From Luethyella okanaganae (GTDB lineage: Bacteria; Actinomycetota; Actinomycetes; Actinomycetales; Microbacteriaceae), in NCBI RefSeq assembly GCF_042660285.1, contig NZ_JBHSTP010000004.1, positions 223,017-287,016 of the forward strand: a stretch of DNA of 64,000 nucleotides, given 5' to 3'. The notes under the pieces are model-generated. The model saw only the letters and a program-made list of their open reading frames with translations. It ran no database searches and was not told the origin of the DNA. Within the stretch, counting starts at the first letter, position 1. Each line of letters begins with the position of its first letter. The translations under genes were made by a program, and so were the position numbers. Positions 25,104 to 34,423 of this stretch are shown in pieces.

Positions 25104-27242
25104 ATGACCGACATCCGCGCCTCTGCCCTGCTCGCTCTGCGAACGCTCGTCGGCCGCGATGACGCCGAGTTCCACGACGGCCAGTTCGAGGCCATCGAGA
25201 CCCTCGTCGCCGAGAGGCGACGCGTGCTCGTCGTGCAGCGCACCGGATGGGGCAAGTCGGCCGTCTACTTCGTCGCCACGCTCCTACTCCGGGCGCAGGG
25301 CGCCGGTCCGACGATCCTCGTCTCACCGCTGCTCGCCCTCATGCGCGACCAGGTCGCCGCAGCCGCACGCGCGGGGGTGCGTGCCGTCTCGATCAACTCC
25401 TCGAACCAGCACGAGTGGGACGAGACGCTGCGCCGGCTCAGCGCAGACGAGGTCGACGTGCTGCTCGTCTCGCCCGAGCGCCTCAACAACCCGCGCTTCC
25501 GCGATGAACAGCTGCCTGCCCTGATCGACCGCATCGGGCTGCTCGTCGTCGACGAGGCGCACTGCATCTCGGACTGGGGGCATGACTTCCGCCCCGATTA
25601 CCGCCGCCTGCGCGAGCTCATCGCCGGAATGCCGACAGGCGTGCCCGTGCTCGCCACAACGGCGACGGCGAACAGCCGGGTGGTGACGGATGTGGCCGAA
25701 CAGCTCGACGCCGGGCGGCGCGGGTTTCAGCATGCGGTCGTGACCATCCGAGGTCCGCTCGCACGCGCATCGCTGCGCCTCGGCGTGCTGCGCCTGCCAG
25801 ACAACCGGGCCCGTCTCGCGTGGTTGCTCAGCCACCTCGGTGAGCTGCCCGGCAGCGGCATCGTCTACGCGCTCACAGTGTCGGCAGCGGAGGACACGGC
25901 TCGTCTGCTGCGCGAGGCGGGCCACGCCGTCCGGGCGTACACCGGTCGAACCGATACCGAGGAGCGCGAGGAATGCGAGCGACTGCTCATGTCGAACCGG
26001 GTCAAGGCGCTCGTAGCGACGAGCGCGCTCGGCATGGGCTTCGACAAGCCCGATCTCGGCTTCGTCCTGCACCTCGGCGCCCCCTCCTCCCCGGTCGCGT
26101 ACTACCAGCAGGTCGGCCGTGCAGGCCGCGCCACCGCGAACGCAGACGTGCTGCTGCTGCCTGGCACGGAAGACACGGCGATCTGGGAGTACTTCGCCAC
26201 TTCGTCGATGCCCGACGAAGAGAAGGCCGCAGCAGTGCTCGACGAACTCGACCGCAGCGACTCCCCGCTCTCGACACCGGCACTCGAAGCGCTCGTCGAC
26301 GTGCGTCGCTCCCGCCTCGAGTTGCTCCTGAAGGTGCTCGACGTCGACGGCGCCGTGCGCCGCGTACAAGGCGGTTGGGTATCGACGGGCGTCCCCTGGG
26401 CTTACGACCGGGAACGGTACGAGCGCATCGCGGCAGAGCGCGTCGCCGAGCAGCAGTCGATGATCGACTACGAGCGGACGAGTGGATGCCGCATGGAATA
26501 CCTGCAACGCGCGCTCGACGACGAGACCGCAGTGGCCTGCGGCCGGTGCGACGGCTGCGCGGGAGTCTGGTACCCGGCAGGTGTCGCCGCTGAGGCGGTT
26601 TCCGCTGCAGGCGCCTCGCTCGACCGCGTCGGCGTGGCGATCGAACCGCGCGCGCAGTGGCCAACCGGTGCCGCGAGCCTCGGTGTCGACGCACGGGGCA
26701 ACATTCCCCACGGAGAACGGATCGCCGCAGGGCGAGCACTCGCCCGGTTGACGGATCTCGGCTGGGGCGGCCCCCTGCGCGAACTATTCGCCCCCGCAAC
26801 CGGCGGAGCGCCCGCACCGGACACGGTGGCGAACGCAGCCATGCTCGCGGCGTGCGTGCGCGTGCTTGCCGAGTGGGACTGGGAGGAACGGCCGGCCGCA
26901 GTCGTCAGCGTGCCGTCGAGGCGGCATCCGGAGCTCATCGACTCGGTCGCCCGTTCGATCGCAGAGGCGGGCCGGCTGCCTCTGCTCGGCCCGCTCGATT
27001 GGCGCAACGGCGGCCCGAGCGGAGCGTCAGGAGGCAACAGCGCCTACCGACTGTCGAACGTCTGGCAGAGCTTCGCCGTCGGCGCCGAGCTCGGGAGAGC
27101 ACTGGAACCTCTCACAGGTCGTCCCGTGCTGCTCGTCGACGATATCGCCGACAGCCGCTGGACGCTCACGGTCGCCGGTCGTGAGCTACGTCGGCACGGT
27201 GTCTCTGTGGTGCTGCCCTTCGCTCTCGCACTGAAGTCCTGA
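25104..27242 (+). CDS. RecQ-like DNA helicase fused to a phosphoribosyltransferase-like tail
   Basis: 712 residues. Helicase motifs in order: the Q-motif region FHDGQFEAIETLV, Walker A VVQRTGWGKSAVY, VVDEAHCISDWGHDFRPDYRRL (DEAH plus the RecQ aromatic loop), ATTATA, and motif VI QQVGRAGRA. A four-Cys zinc region follows (GCRMEYLQRAL..CGRCDGC). The final ~180 residues end in GRPVLLVDDIADSRWT, a PRPP-loop-like motif, and VVSVPSRRHPELIDSVA, recalling ComF-type phosphoribosyltransferases. It unwinds DNA 3'-5'; the role of the tail is unknown. The stop codon lies in an 8-bp tandem repeat. Confidence 0.9.
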   Translation: MTDIRASALLALRTLVGRDDAEFHDGQFEAIETLVAERRRVLVVQRTGWGKSAVYFVATLLLRAQGAGPTILVSPLLALMRDQVAAAARAGVRAVSINSSNQHEWDETLRRLSADEVDVLLVSPERLNNPRFRDEQLPALIDRIGLLVVDEAHCISDWGHDFRPDYRRLRELIAGMPTGVPVLATTATANSRVVTDVAEQLDAGRRGFQHAVVTIRGPLARASLRLGVLRLPDNRARLAWLLSHLGELPGSGIVYALTVSAAEDTARLLREAGHAVRAYTGRTDTEEREECERLLMSNRVKALVATSALGMGFDKPDLGFVLHLGAPSSPVAYYQQVGRAGRATANADVLLLPGTEDTAIWEYFATSSMPDEEKAAAVLDELDRSDSPLSTPALEALVDVRRSRLELLLKVLDVDGAVRRVQGGWVSTGVPWAYDRERYERIAAERVAEQQSMIDYERTSGCRMEYLQRALDDETAVACGRCDGCAGVWYPAGVAAEAVSAAGASLDRVGVAIEPRAQWPTGAASLGVDARGNIPHGERIAAGRALARLTDLGWGGPLRELFAPATGGAPAPDTVANAAMLAACVRVLAEWDWEERPAAVVSVPSRRHPELIDSVARSIAEAGRLPLLGPLDWRNGGPSGASGGNSAYRLSNVWQSFAVGAELGRALEPLTGRPVLLVDDIADSRWTLTVAGRELRRHGVSVVLPFALALKS

Positions 27243-27257
27243 AGTCCTGAAGTCCTG
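27231..27257. repeat. 8-bp tandem repeat spanning the helicase stop codon
   Basis: Three and a fraction copies of CTGAAGTC. Each copy supplies TGA in some frame, so changes in copy number would leave the protein end largely unchanged. Confidence 0.85.
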
Positions 27258-27366
27258 AGACTCTGGACCGACTCCCGTCGGCCCGCGTAGTATCCGGAGT
27301 GTTGGGTTGCCGTTTGGAAGCGCCCGTACCGTCTCGCGCTCGGCAGCCCAGGGTGGGATCACCGTG

Positions 27367-27789
27367 ATGATGAACATGACGATGCAGATGATGGAAATGC
27401 ACGCGGCCGAAATGCCCATGCGGAACATGGATCTGGCGATGATGCAGGAATGCATCGAAGCCTGCTCGGCCTGTGAACAGGCCTGCACCGTGTGTGCGAG
27501 CTGCGTGACAGGCGAAGACTCAGCCATACACATGGAGACGTGCATGAACACGGCCGACATGTGCAACACCATGATGCGCATGATGTTGCGGTCGGCCGGA
27601 ATGCACATGGAGAGCATGACAGCGATGCTGCAGGCCACGATGACACAGTGCAATGCCTGTGCCGAGGAGTGCATGAAGCACGCCGATATGCACGAGGACT
27701 GCAGGATGTGCGCCGAGGCGTGTCGTCAGTGCGCGATGGCCTGCCAGAAGATGATGGACGCCATGACGACGAGCATGCCGATGGGCTGA
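27367..27789 (+). CDS. four-helix-bundle copper-storage-type protein (Csp/DUF326)
   Basis: 140 residues with 16 Cys and more than 25 Met. Cys recurs at helical spacing (QECIEACSACEQACTVC, QCNACAEECMKHAD, EDCRMCAEACRQCAMACQ), as in Csp proteins whose Cys line the core of a four-helix bundle and bind many Cu(I) ions. The N-terminus (MMNMTMQMMEMH) is Met/His-rich, and no export signal is visible, so it is probably cytosolic. The start could be the GTG one codon earlier. Confidence 0.9.
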   Translation: MMNMTMQMMEMHAAEMPMRNMDLAMMQECIEACSACEQACTVCASCVTGEDSAIHMETCMNTADMCNTMMRMMLRSAGMHMESMTAMLQATMTQCNACAEECMKHADMHEDCRMCAEACRQCAMACQKMMDAMTTSMPMG

Positions 27790-27922
27790 GCCCGGCCCCC
27801 CACCACATCCGGGTTGCTCGCCGCATTGCGAGCGCTCTTCGCAGTGCACCGTGAGCCGCTGGTACCGGCTTCTTGCGTGCACCGGGAACCGCGTCCACCG
27901 CAGCGTGGATGCCGATACGACC

Positions 27923-28261
27923 TCAGGGAGTCGTAGCGACGACGACGCTGATACGCTCGGCGCCAAGTGCCAGCGTGCTGTAAACGGCATGAAGGGCGAC
28001 CGGTTCGCCGAACACGAGCGCCTCGCCGAGATCTTCGTGGTTCCAGACCCACACCCGCTCGTCCGAATCGACGAGGTCGAGGGCAATCCAGCCGTCGGAT
28101 GCCGCAGAGGCGACGATCGCGTCGCGCCACTTGCTCGGCGTCGCGCCGCTCGCGAGCAGCTGTACAGGTGACATCGCGTGACCGGGACCGTGCTTGACGC
28201 AGACCTCACTCGCTGCACTGCACTGCATGCTGTGCTGCACCCATGGCTTGAGACTCGACAT
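27923..28261 (-). CDS. hypothetical protein
   Basis: 112 residues from an ATG with GGGAGGTC upstream. A Cys/His-containing N-terminus (WVQHSMQCSAASEVCVKHGP) precedes an SPVQLLASGATPSKWRDAIV region and a predicted beta domain (GWIALDLVDSDERVWVWNHE). It is convergent with the copper-storage gene. I do not recognise the family; a nucleotide- or metal-linked role is only speculation. Confidence 0.75.
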   Translation of the reverse strand: MSSLKPWVQHSMQCSAASEVCVKHGPGHAMSPVQLLASGATPSKWRDAIVASAASDGWIALDLVDSDERVWVWNHEDLGEALVFGEPVALHAVYSTLALGAERISVVVATTP

Positions 28262-28378
28262 CCTGACCTCCCTCGCGACTCTGGCCGGCTCGTGCGGCAC
28301 TCGTATTTCGAAGAAGTCTAGGTTCGCGGGCGGAACGCGTCACCCCCGCCTGTCACAAGCCGTAACGGTCGGCGGCGA

Positions 28379-29680
28379 TCACGCGCCGCGGAGGAAGGAC
28401 CCGGCGGCAGCGGCGAGCGCGAACGCGTCGTCGACGTGCACGAGCTCACGCGCCGAGTGCATCGACAGCAGAGGCACCCCGACGTCGACGGTCCGGATTC
28501 CGAGCCGGGTCGCGGTGAGCGGTCCGATCGTCGACCCGCACGGCATCGTGTTGTTCGAGACGAACTCCTGGTAAGGCGTCTCGGCCGCCGCACAAGCGCG
28601 GGCCCAGAGCGCAGCACCGACGGCGTCTGTCGCGTAACGCTGGTTGGCGTTGATCTTGAGCAGGGGACCGCCGCCGGCGACCGGCTGGTTCGCGGGGTCG
28701 TGACGCTCGGAGTAGTTCGGGTGCACGGCGTGGCCGGCATCGGCCGACACGCACCATGAGGCCGCGTACGCCTGCAGCCGCTGCGAGACGGACGCCCCGA
28801 GGGCGGTCCCGATCCTGGTGAGCACATCGCTCAGGAGCGGACCGCTCGCGCCGGAGCGCGACTCGGAGCCGAGCTCCTCGTGGTCGAACGCTGCGAGCAC
28901 GCTGATGTGATCGACACCTCGATGATCGGCTGTCGGATCCGCGACGATCTCAAGCAGAGCGACGAGACCCGCATAGACCGACGACAGATTGTCCATGCGT
29001 CCGGCGGCGAAGAGCTTGCCATCGAGCCCGAACCGTGCTGGAGCGGCCGTATCCGCGGTCAGCATGTCGTAGCCGGCGACCTCGGCGGCGTCGACGTCCG
29101 CGATCGCGGCGAGGTGGGCGACGAGGTCGGCGTCGGTGACCTCGCCGACACCCCAGACGGGTTGCATGTGCTTCTGCCTGTCGAGAACCAGTCCGTCGTC
29201 GACCTGCCGGTCGAGGTGGATCGCAAGTTGCGGGATTCGCAGGAACGGCCCGGTGCGCACGAGGTGGGTCGTTCCATCGCGCGTCACGATCCGGCCGGCC
29301 AGTTCCAGCTCGCGATCGAGCCAGGCGTTGAGCAGGGGTCCGCCGTAGACCTCGACACCGGCTTGCAGCCACCCGTGCGAGCCGGTGGTGGGCCTGGGCT
29401 TGAGCTTGAAGCCCGGAGAATCGGTGTGGGCGCCGAGGACGCGGAACGGGGTGGTAGGCCCCGCCGTCTCGGGCTGCACCCAGGCGATGATCGCGCCGTC
29501 GCGCACCACGTAGCGGCCGCCGCAGCCACCGCCCCACTCCGCGGTCTCATCGAGCGCGACGAAACCGGCATCGGTGAGCCGCCGTGCCACCTCGTCCGCG
29601 GCGTGATACGAAGACGGCGAGGCCTGGATGAAGCGTGCGAAGTCGGCGATATAGTCGCCGGGCGCGGAGGAGGTGCTCAT
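28379..29680 (-). CDS. M18 family aminopeptidase (aspartyl aminopeptidase type)
   Basis: 433 residues. Dinuclear zinc peptidase: VLGAHTDSPGFKLKPRP carries the first His/Asp, AAGRMDNLSSVYAGL the bridging Asp, VLAAFDHEELGSESRSGA the Glu pair, and VPLLSMHSARELVH the last His. It removes N-terminal acidic or neutral residues from peptides. I start at the ATG at 29680 because GGATAGGG lies just upstream. It is divergent from the oligopeptidase gene with 59 bp between starts. Confidence 0.93.
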   Translation of the reverse strand: MSTSSAPGDYIADFARFIQASPSSYHAADEVARRLTDAGFVALDETAEWGGGCGGRYVVRDGAIIAWVQPETAGPTTPFRVLGAHTDSPGFKLKPRPTTGSHGWLQAGVEVYGGPLLNAWLDRELELAGRIVTRDGTTHLVRTGPFLRIPQLAIHLDRQVDDGLVLDRQKHMQPVWGVGEVTDADLVAHLAAIADVDAAEVAGYDMLTADTAAPARFGLDGKLFAAGRMDNLSSVYAGLVALLEIVADPTADHRGVDHISVLAAFDHEELGSESRSGASGPLLSDVLTRIGTALGASVSQRLQAYAASWCVSADAGHAVHPNYSERHDPANQPVAGGGPLLKINANQRYATDAVGAALWARACAAAETPYQEFVSNNTMPCGSTIGPLTATRLGIRTVDVGVPLLSMHSARELVHVDDAFALAAAAGSFLRGA

Positions 29681-29739
29681 GGCCCTATCCAATCACCGCT
29701 TCGGGTACGCATGTGCGACATCCGAACTACTCTGAAGAC

Positions 29740-31884
29740 ATGCTCACGCCTCCTGTCGCGGCCAAGAAGCCGACGCAACGCATCCACCACGGCGACGTCT
29801 ACCTCGACGACTACGAGTGGATGCGCGAGAAGGAGAGCGGGGAACTGACCGCCCATCTGCACCTCGAGAACGCCTACACGAAGGCCCGCACCGCCCATTT
29901 GGAGCTGCTGCGCGAGCAGATCTTCGAGGAGATCAAGGGTCGCACGAAAGAGACGGATCTGACGGTCCCGGTACGGCAGGGCGACTGGTGGTACTACACG
30001 CGAACGATCGAGGGACAGCAGTACGCGGTGCACTGCCGTGCCCCGATCGCCGGGCCGGACGACTGGCGGCCCCCCATCCTGCCCGAGGCGAGGAATGAAG
30101 AGGCCGACGCCGATCCGGCCGGGCTCCCCGGAGAGCAGATCCTGCTCGACGACAACGCAGAGGCCGACGGGCACGACTTCTATGCCCTCGGCAGCTTCGA
30201 CGTGAGCGAGGACGGCCGTCTGCTGCTCTACGGCATCGACACCGAGGGTGACGAGCGCTACACACTCCGGATCCGCCCGCTCGACGGGACCGGAGCCGAC
30301 GCCTTTCCCGACGAGATCCCCGGCACCGGCACCGGCGCGATCTTCGATCCGAGCGGGCGGCACGTTTTCTACACGACCGTCGATGAGGCGTGGCGACCGG
30401 ATTCGGTATGGCGTCACGCCGTCGGCACCACGCCGGACGACGCCACGCCTGACACACTCGTCTTCCACGAACCCGATGAACGCTACTGGGTCGGCGTCGG
30501 CAGCACCCGCAGCCGTCGCTACCTGATGATCGAACTCGGTTCGAACATCACCTCGGAGACCCGTCTGCTCGACGCCGCAGAGCCGGAGGGCGAGTTCGAG
30601 ATCGTGTGGCCGCGCCGCGACGGCGTCGAGTACGACGTCGAGCACGCGGTGGTCGACGGGGAGGACCACCTGCTCATCGTCCACAATGCCGACGCTGTCA
30701 ATTTCGAGCTCGTGAGCGTCGCGGCATCCGACCCGCAGGGCGAACGGCGGACACTGCTTCCTCACCGTTCGGACATTCGGCTGGAGGGCGTCGACGCATT
30801 CCGCGACTTCGTGGCCATCGAGTATCGCCGGGACGGACTCTCCCGGGTGGCCGTCGCCCGGCCGGACTCCCTGGGCGACCCGATGGAGCTGCGTTTCCCC
30901 GAAGAGCTTTTCTCGGTGGGCACGGCGGGTAATCCCGCCTGGGAGCAGCCGACGATCCGACTCGGCTACGCCAGTTTCGTGACGCCGTCGACGGTCTATG
31001 ACTATGTCGTCGACACGGCCGAGCTGCGGCTGCTCAAGCAGCAGCCCGTGCTCGGCGACTATCACCCCGCGCTGCTTGTGCAGCGACGCGAGTGGGCACA
31101 AGCCGGAGACGGCACCCGCATCCCGGTGTCGCTCGTCTATCGTGGCGATCTGGTGACGCCCGGCGAGCCGGCTCCGACAGTGCTCTACGGCTATGGATCC
31201 TATGAGGCGAGCATGGATCCGAACTTCAGCATCGCCCGGCTCAGCCTGCTGGAGCGCGGCATCGTGTTCGCGATCGCTCACGTGCGCGGCGGCGGCGAGC
31301 TCGGCCGGCTCTGGTACGAAAATGGCAAGAAACTGCACAAGCGCAATACCTTCACGGATTTCATCGACTGCGCGACGCACCTCATCGACAACGGTTTCAC
31401 CGCGTGCGATCGGCTGGTCGCCGAGGGCGGCAGTGCAGGTGGCCTGCTCGTCGGCGCCGTGGCGAACATGGCACCACGCCATTTCTCGGGCATCCTGGCC
31501 AGTGTCCCATTCGTCGACCCGCTCACCTCGATGCTCGATCCGTCCCTCCCCCTCACCGTGATCGAGTGGGACGAGTGGGGCAACCCGCTGCATGACCCTG
31601 AGGTGTACGCCTACATGAAGTCGTACTCGCCGCTCGAGAACGTGCACGAGACCAGCTACCCACGCATCCTGGCGGTCACGAGCCTCAACGACACACGGGT
31701 GCTCTACGTCGAGCCGGCGAAGTGGGTGGCGAAACTGCGCGAGGCGGGGGCGGATGCCCTGCTCAAGACCGAGATGGCCGCTGGCCATGGTGGCGTCTCG
31801 GGCCGCTACAGCGCCTGGCGGGAGCGAGCCTTCGAACTCGCCTGGATCATCGACACAGCCGGCGCCCATCCGAGCGGCGAATAG
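29740..31884 (+). CDS. ptrB: S9 family oligopeptidase (oligopeptidase B type)
   Basis: 714 residues. A seven-bladed propeller (residues ~70-420, e.g. DGWWYY-like QGDWWYYTRTIEGQQY) is followed by an alpha/beta-hydrolase domain with nucleophile Ser565 in VAEGGSAGGLLVGAV, an Asp in LNDTRVLYVEPAKW, and His in MAAGHGGVSGRY. VLYGYGSYEASMDP and AHVRGGGELGRLWYE are the oligopeptidase signatures. It cleaves short peptides after basic residues in the cytoplasm; specificity is inferred from family. Confidence 0.92.
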   Translation: MLTPPVAAKKPTQRIHHGDVYLDDYEWMREKESGELTAHLHLENAYTKARTAHLELLREQIFEEIKGRTKETDLTVPVRQGDWWYYTRTIEGQQYAVHCRAPIAGPDDWRPPILPEARNEEADADPAGLPGEQILLDDNAEADGHDFYALGSFDVSEDGRLLLYGIDTEGDERYTLRIRPLDGTGADAFPDEIPGTGTGAIFDPSGRHVFYTTVDEAWRPDSVWRHAVGTTPDDATPDTLVFHEPDERYWVGVGSTRSRRYLMIELGSNITSETRLLDAAEPEGEFEIVWPRRDGVEYDVEHAVVDGEDHLLIVHNADAVNFELVSVAASDPQGERRTLLPHRSDIRLEGVDAFRDFVAIEYRRDGLSRVAVARPDSLGDPMELRFPEELFSVGTAGNPAWEQPTIRLGYASFVTPSTVYDYVVDTAELRLLKQQPVLGDYHPALLVQRREWAQAGDGTRIPVSLVYRGDLVTPGEPAPTVLYGYGSYEASMDPNFSIARLSLLERGIVFAIAHVRGGGELGRLWYENGKKLHKRNTFTDFIDCATHLIDNGFTACDRLVAEGGSAGGLLVGAVANMAPRHFSGILASVPFVDPLTSMLDPSLPLTVIEWDEWGNPLHDPEVYAYMKSYSPLENVHETSYPRILAVTSLNDTRVLYVEPAKWVAKLREAGADALLKTEMAAGHGGVSGRYSAWRERAFELAWIIDTAGAHPSGE

Positions 31885-32011
31885 GCTCGCCCGCTCAGGC
31901 GGCAGACCGACCTGCCGCATGATCTGGCTGGTCCGGCTGCTGCTGGCCCATCCGTTCTGGGTGCGCGGCAAGCGGATGCCGAAAAGGTGGGTTCTTCAGG
32001 GGGAATATGGA

Positions 32012-32239
32012 CTACTCAACCCGCCGTGAAAGACCTTTCACCCCGAAGTAGATCAGCAGCACTGCACCCACGAGCGTGATCGCACCAGTGACGTAAGACC
32101 ACCAGCCGGCCACATTAACAATGAATGTCACGCCAATGACAGCAACAGGAAGGCTGGCGAGTAGCATGGCCCAGCCGTAGGCGCGGGGCGTCGTTGTTCC
32201 TTCGGCGTCTAAGTCGCTACTCGCGGTCAAGAGTCTAAC
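32012..32239 (-). CDS. small membrane protein
   Basis: 75 residues from the ATG at 32239 (MVRLLTASSDLD). Two hydrophobic helices (YGWAMLLASLPVAVIGVTFI and YVTGAITLVGAVLLIYFGV) end in KGLSRRVE, placing the C-terminus in the cytoplasm. It is less GC-rich than its neighbours. An upstream GTG at 32269 is possible. Function unknown. 31885-32011 shows nothing else. Confidence 0.6.
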   Translation of the reverse strand, partial: VRLLTASSDLDAEGTTTPRAYGWAMLLASLPVAVIGVTFIVNVAGWWSYVTGAITLVGAVLLIYFGVKGLSRRVE

Positions 32240-32257
32240 CATGTGTAGACGACCGGT

Positions 32258-32440
32258 TTGGATGACCACTTCGCCTCGGGGTCGAAGCTCACCGACCCCA
32301 AACTCTGGTCAGTGCTCGACAAGGCGATGACCATGTATGACCTCGCCGAGCACGTCGAGGAGAAGGCGATGGCACATCCGCGGCCTGCTCGAGTCGTAGG
32401 CAGACGATGGAAGCGACGCCAGGAAGGCGGCGGAGCCTGA
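32258..32440 (+). CDS. possible small protein or gene fragment
   Basis: 60 residues from a TTG (LDDHFASGSKLTDPKLWSVL), ending with a basic tail RPARVVGRRWKRRQEGG. Codon use is coding-like, but the frame is open upstream without a good start or ribosome site, and it faces the divergent small membrane gene. It could be the 3' remnant of a larger gene. Confidence 0.35.
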   Translation: MDDHFASGSKLTDPKLWSVLDKAMTMYDLAEHVEEKAMAHPRPARVVGRRWKRRQEGGGA

Positions 32441-32570
32441 GAGCGGACTCGAGGTCCGTCCGCCTGCATGGCCACGGTGGTTCGCCGTATTCATCCGCGC
32501 GCCCCGCCAGACTGTCTGGTGCAGAGCGCTAAACTCGGCGAACGCACAGCTTCTCGCTGAAAGGACGATC

Positions 32571-33002
32571 ATGGTTCCTGAAATCAACTATTGGGCGGTT
32601 CTCCTCGCAACGCTCTCGAGCATGGTCGTCGGATCGATCTGGTACACGCCGAAGGTCTTCGGCAACTACTGGATGAAGGCGACGAACGTCACCATGTCCG
32701 GCAACACGAGAGACGCCGTCTGGCCGATGGTGATCACGGTGCTCGTGAGCTTCATCACAGCGTGGGTGCTCGCCGGTGCGGCGTTCATCGCCTGGGACTT
32801 CTACGGCGGCGGCTTCCTCGTGAACGCCCTGCTCACCGGCCTCATCCTCTGGGCCGGATTCACCGCAGCACGCTTCGTCACCCACGACGCCTTCGACAAA
32901 CGCCCGAGCGGACTGACGATCCTCAACATCTCGCACGAACTCGTGACGATCGTCGTCATGGCGCTCATCATCGGCGTCTGGCCGCCCGCGGGATCGGTCT
33001 AG
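32571..33002 (+). CDS. DUF1761 membrane protein
   Basis: 143 residues with four predicted membrane helices. INYWAVLLATLSSMVVGSIW and the YTPKVFGNYWMK motif after the first helix are the DUF1761 signature. Function is unknown in the family. GAAAGGACGATC gives a good ribosome site. Confidence 0.85.
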   Translation: MVPEINYWAVLLATLSSMVVGSIWYTPKVFGNYWMKATNVTMSGNTRDAVWPMVITVLVSFITAWVLAGAAFIAWDFYGGGFLVNALLTGLILWAGFTAARFVTHDAFDKRPSGLTILNISHELVTIVVMALIIGVWPPAGSV

Positions 33003-33101
33003 AAGACTCAGCCGCTGAGCCCGATCCGGGATCGGAAGGGCTTGTCGCCCTGCCATGCCCTTGCCCCGAGCTTCGCACGCTCTCGGCTTTACACGCGCTC
33101 G

Positions 33102-33959
33102 CTAGAGCGGCGAGGAGGTCTCCTCGGCACTCTGGAACCAGGGCGGGTAGACGGCGACCTTCTGCTTGTACCCGGCAGTCTGCAACACTCGTTTGACCGC
33201 CTCACGCACTTTGTCGTTCGCCACGCCGATCAGGCCCACCCGATCGAACGGGAACGACTCGCAGATGAGCACCTCGGCGCCCAGGATCGCGTCGGCCTCC
33301 TCGTCGACGCGGAGCCGTCGCAACATGCGCTCGGATTCGAGCCGAGTGGCAGCGAAGCGCGTGAGCGATCCTGTCGCATCGCCGTCGGTGACAGCGAACG
33401 TGGCCGATGCGGTTCCCTCGCCTGGGCGGGCCTCGATCGCCTGCCGAACAGTGCTCACCAGGATCACGAACTCGGATGCCGCATACCCGAGCGCCTCAGC
33501 CGTCAGCCGGGGGTCCTCGTGCCCTCCGCGGATGCTGTCCCAGACGCTCGCATTCGGCGAGAGAAAGAAGGGTACGAAGCCGGCGACACTCAGATCGTGC
33601 GCTGCGATCCGGGCCGCGCGGCGGGTTTCACGGCTGTCCTGTGACGAGATGTCGACCGCCGGGTTCGCCCCGGCCGGCTCGTCGGCGTTCGCCAATAGGC
33701 CGCCGACCCTCAAGATCCCCGGCAGGTTGTCGATATGGGTGATGTGGTAGATCCGCAGTTCCGCGACATCCAGCTGCGCCTGTGCCGCGGACCTGACCGA
33801 ACCGGATCCGGACGCCGGCCTGGCCTCGCGCAGGGAGACAGGACGAGCTCGGACCGTTCGTCTCGCCGGGGTCGAACCCACGAGAACCTGAGGCTCAGAC
33901 GGTGGAAAGCACTGCGCGCAGAGTCCTCCGTCGAAACCATGGATGCATTCGGTGCTCAA
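33102..33959 (-). CDS. DarT-like (DUF4433) ADP-ribosyltransferase, no DarG seen
   Basis: 285 residues. A short Cys/His N-terminus (CIHGFDGGLCAQC) and a linker precede a DUF4433 domain: LRIYHITHIDNLPGILRVGG (the DarT NAD-loop signature H-x-x-x-x-x-N-x-x-x-I-x-x-x-G), FVPFFLSPNASVWDSIRGGH, and ILGAEVLICESFPFDRVGLI (the usual AExLvp..p...i strand with the catalytic Glu region). DarT ADP-ribosylates thymidine in single-stranded DNA and normally pairs with the DarG macrodomain antitoxin, which is absent on both sides here. It may be a defence-type or inactive relative; the similarity is by eye. Confidence 0.75.
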   Translation of the reverse strand: MSTECIHGFDGGLCAQCFPPSEPQVLVGSTPARRTVRARPVSLREARPASGSGSVRSAAQAQLDVAELRIYHITHIDNLPGILRVGGLLANADEPAGANPAVDISSQDSRETRRAARIAAHDLSVAGFVPFFLSPNASVWDSIRGGHEDPRLTAEALGYAASEFVILVSTVRQAIEARPGEGTASATFAVTDGDATGSLTRFAATRLESERMLRRLRVDEEADAILGAEVLICESFPFDRVGLIGVANDKVREAVKRVLQTAGYKQKVAVYPPWFQSAEETSSPL

Positions 33960-34135
33960 GAAGGCCTTTCGTCAGCATGGCACTCGCCGACTCCAAGCGC
34001 CAGGCTCGAACACCACTTTCCTACGTTACGGCGCTTTCGGCGTCTCGCGCACCAAATCGGTCACATGACCGCCGCCCGGTGCCCGGATCGTTACCGGCAT
34101 GCCATCCGCCGCCCACCGATGGTTACGCTTGATCC

Positions 34136-34423
34136 ATGCCCGATCACGACTTCGCGCACGAACCGGATGCCCGCCGCTACGTCATGAGAGAGGGCGATCG
34201 GCTCGTGGGGGTGCTCGACTATTCGATCCTCGGGAACACGATCGCTCTGACCCGAGCGTTCACCCAGCCGCCGTTCCGCGGCCACGGGTACGCCGCCGAG
34301 CTCGTGGAGTTCGCCGTCGACGACCTCGAGACGAGCACCGCCTACCGCATCGTTCCGAATTGCTGGTATGTCGCCGCCTGGTTCGAGCGGCATCCCGAGC
34401 ACGCCGCTCTGCTCAGCCGCTGA
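34136..34423 (+). CDS. GNAT-like N-acetyltransferase (YjdJ type)
   Basis: 95 residues. YVMREGDRLVGVLDYSILGN, TQPPFRGHGYAAELVEFAVD (the acetyl-CoA loop RGxGxA) and IVPNCWYVAAWFERHPEH fit the small single-domain GNAT_acetyltransf_2/YjdJ group. The substrate is unknown. Confidence 0.88.
   Translation: MPDHDFAHEPDARRYVMREGDRLVGVLDYSILGNTIALTRAFTQPPFRGHGYAAELVEFAVDDLETSTAYRIVPNCWYVAAWFERHPEHAALLSR

Noticed and set aside
29677..31971. 764-codon minus-strand ORF
   Set aside because: Antisense to the oligopeptidase, whose catalytic Ser, Asp and His are clear.
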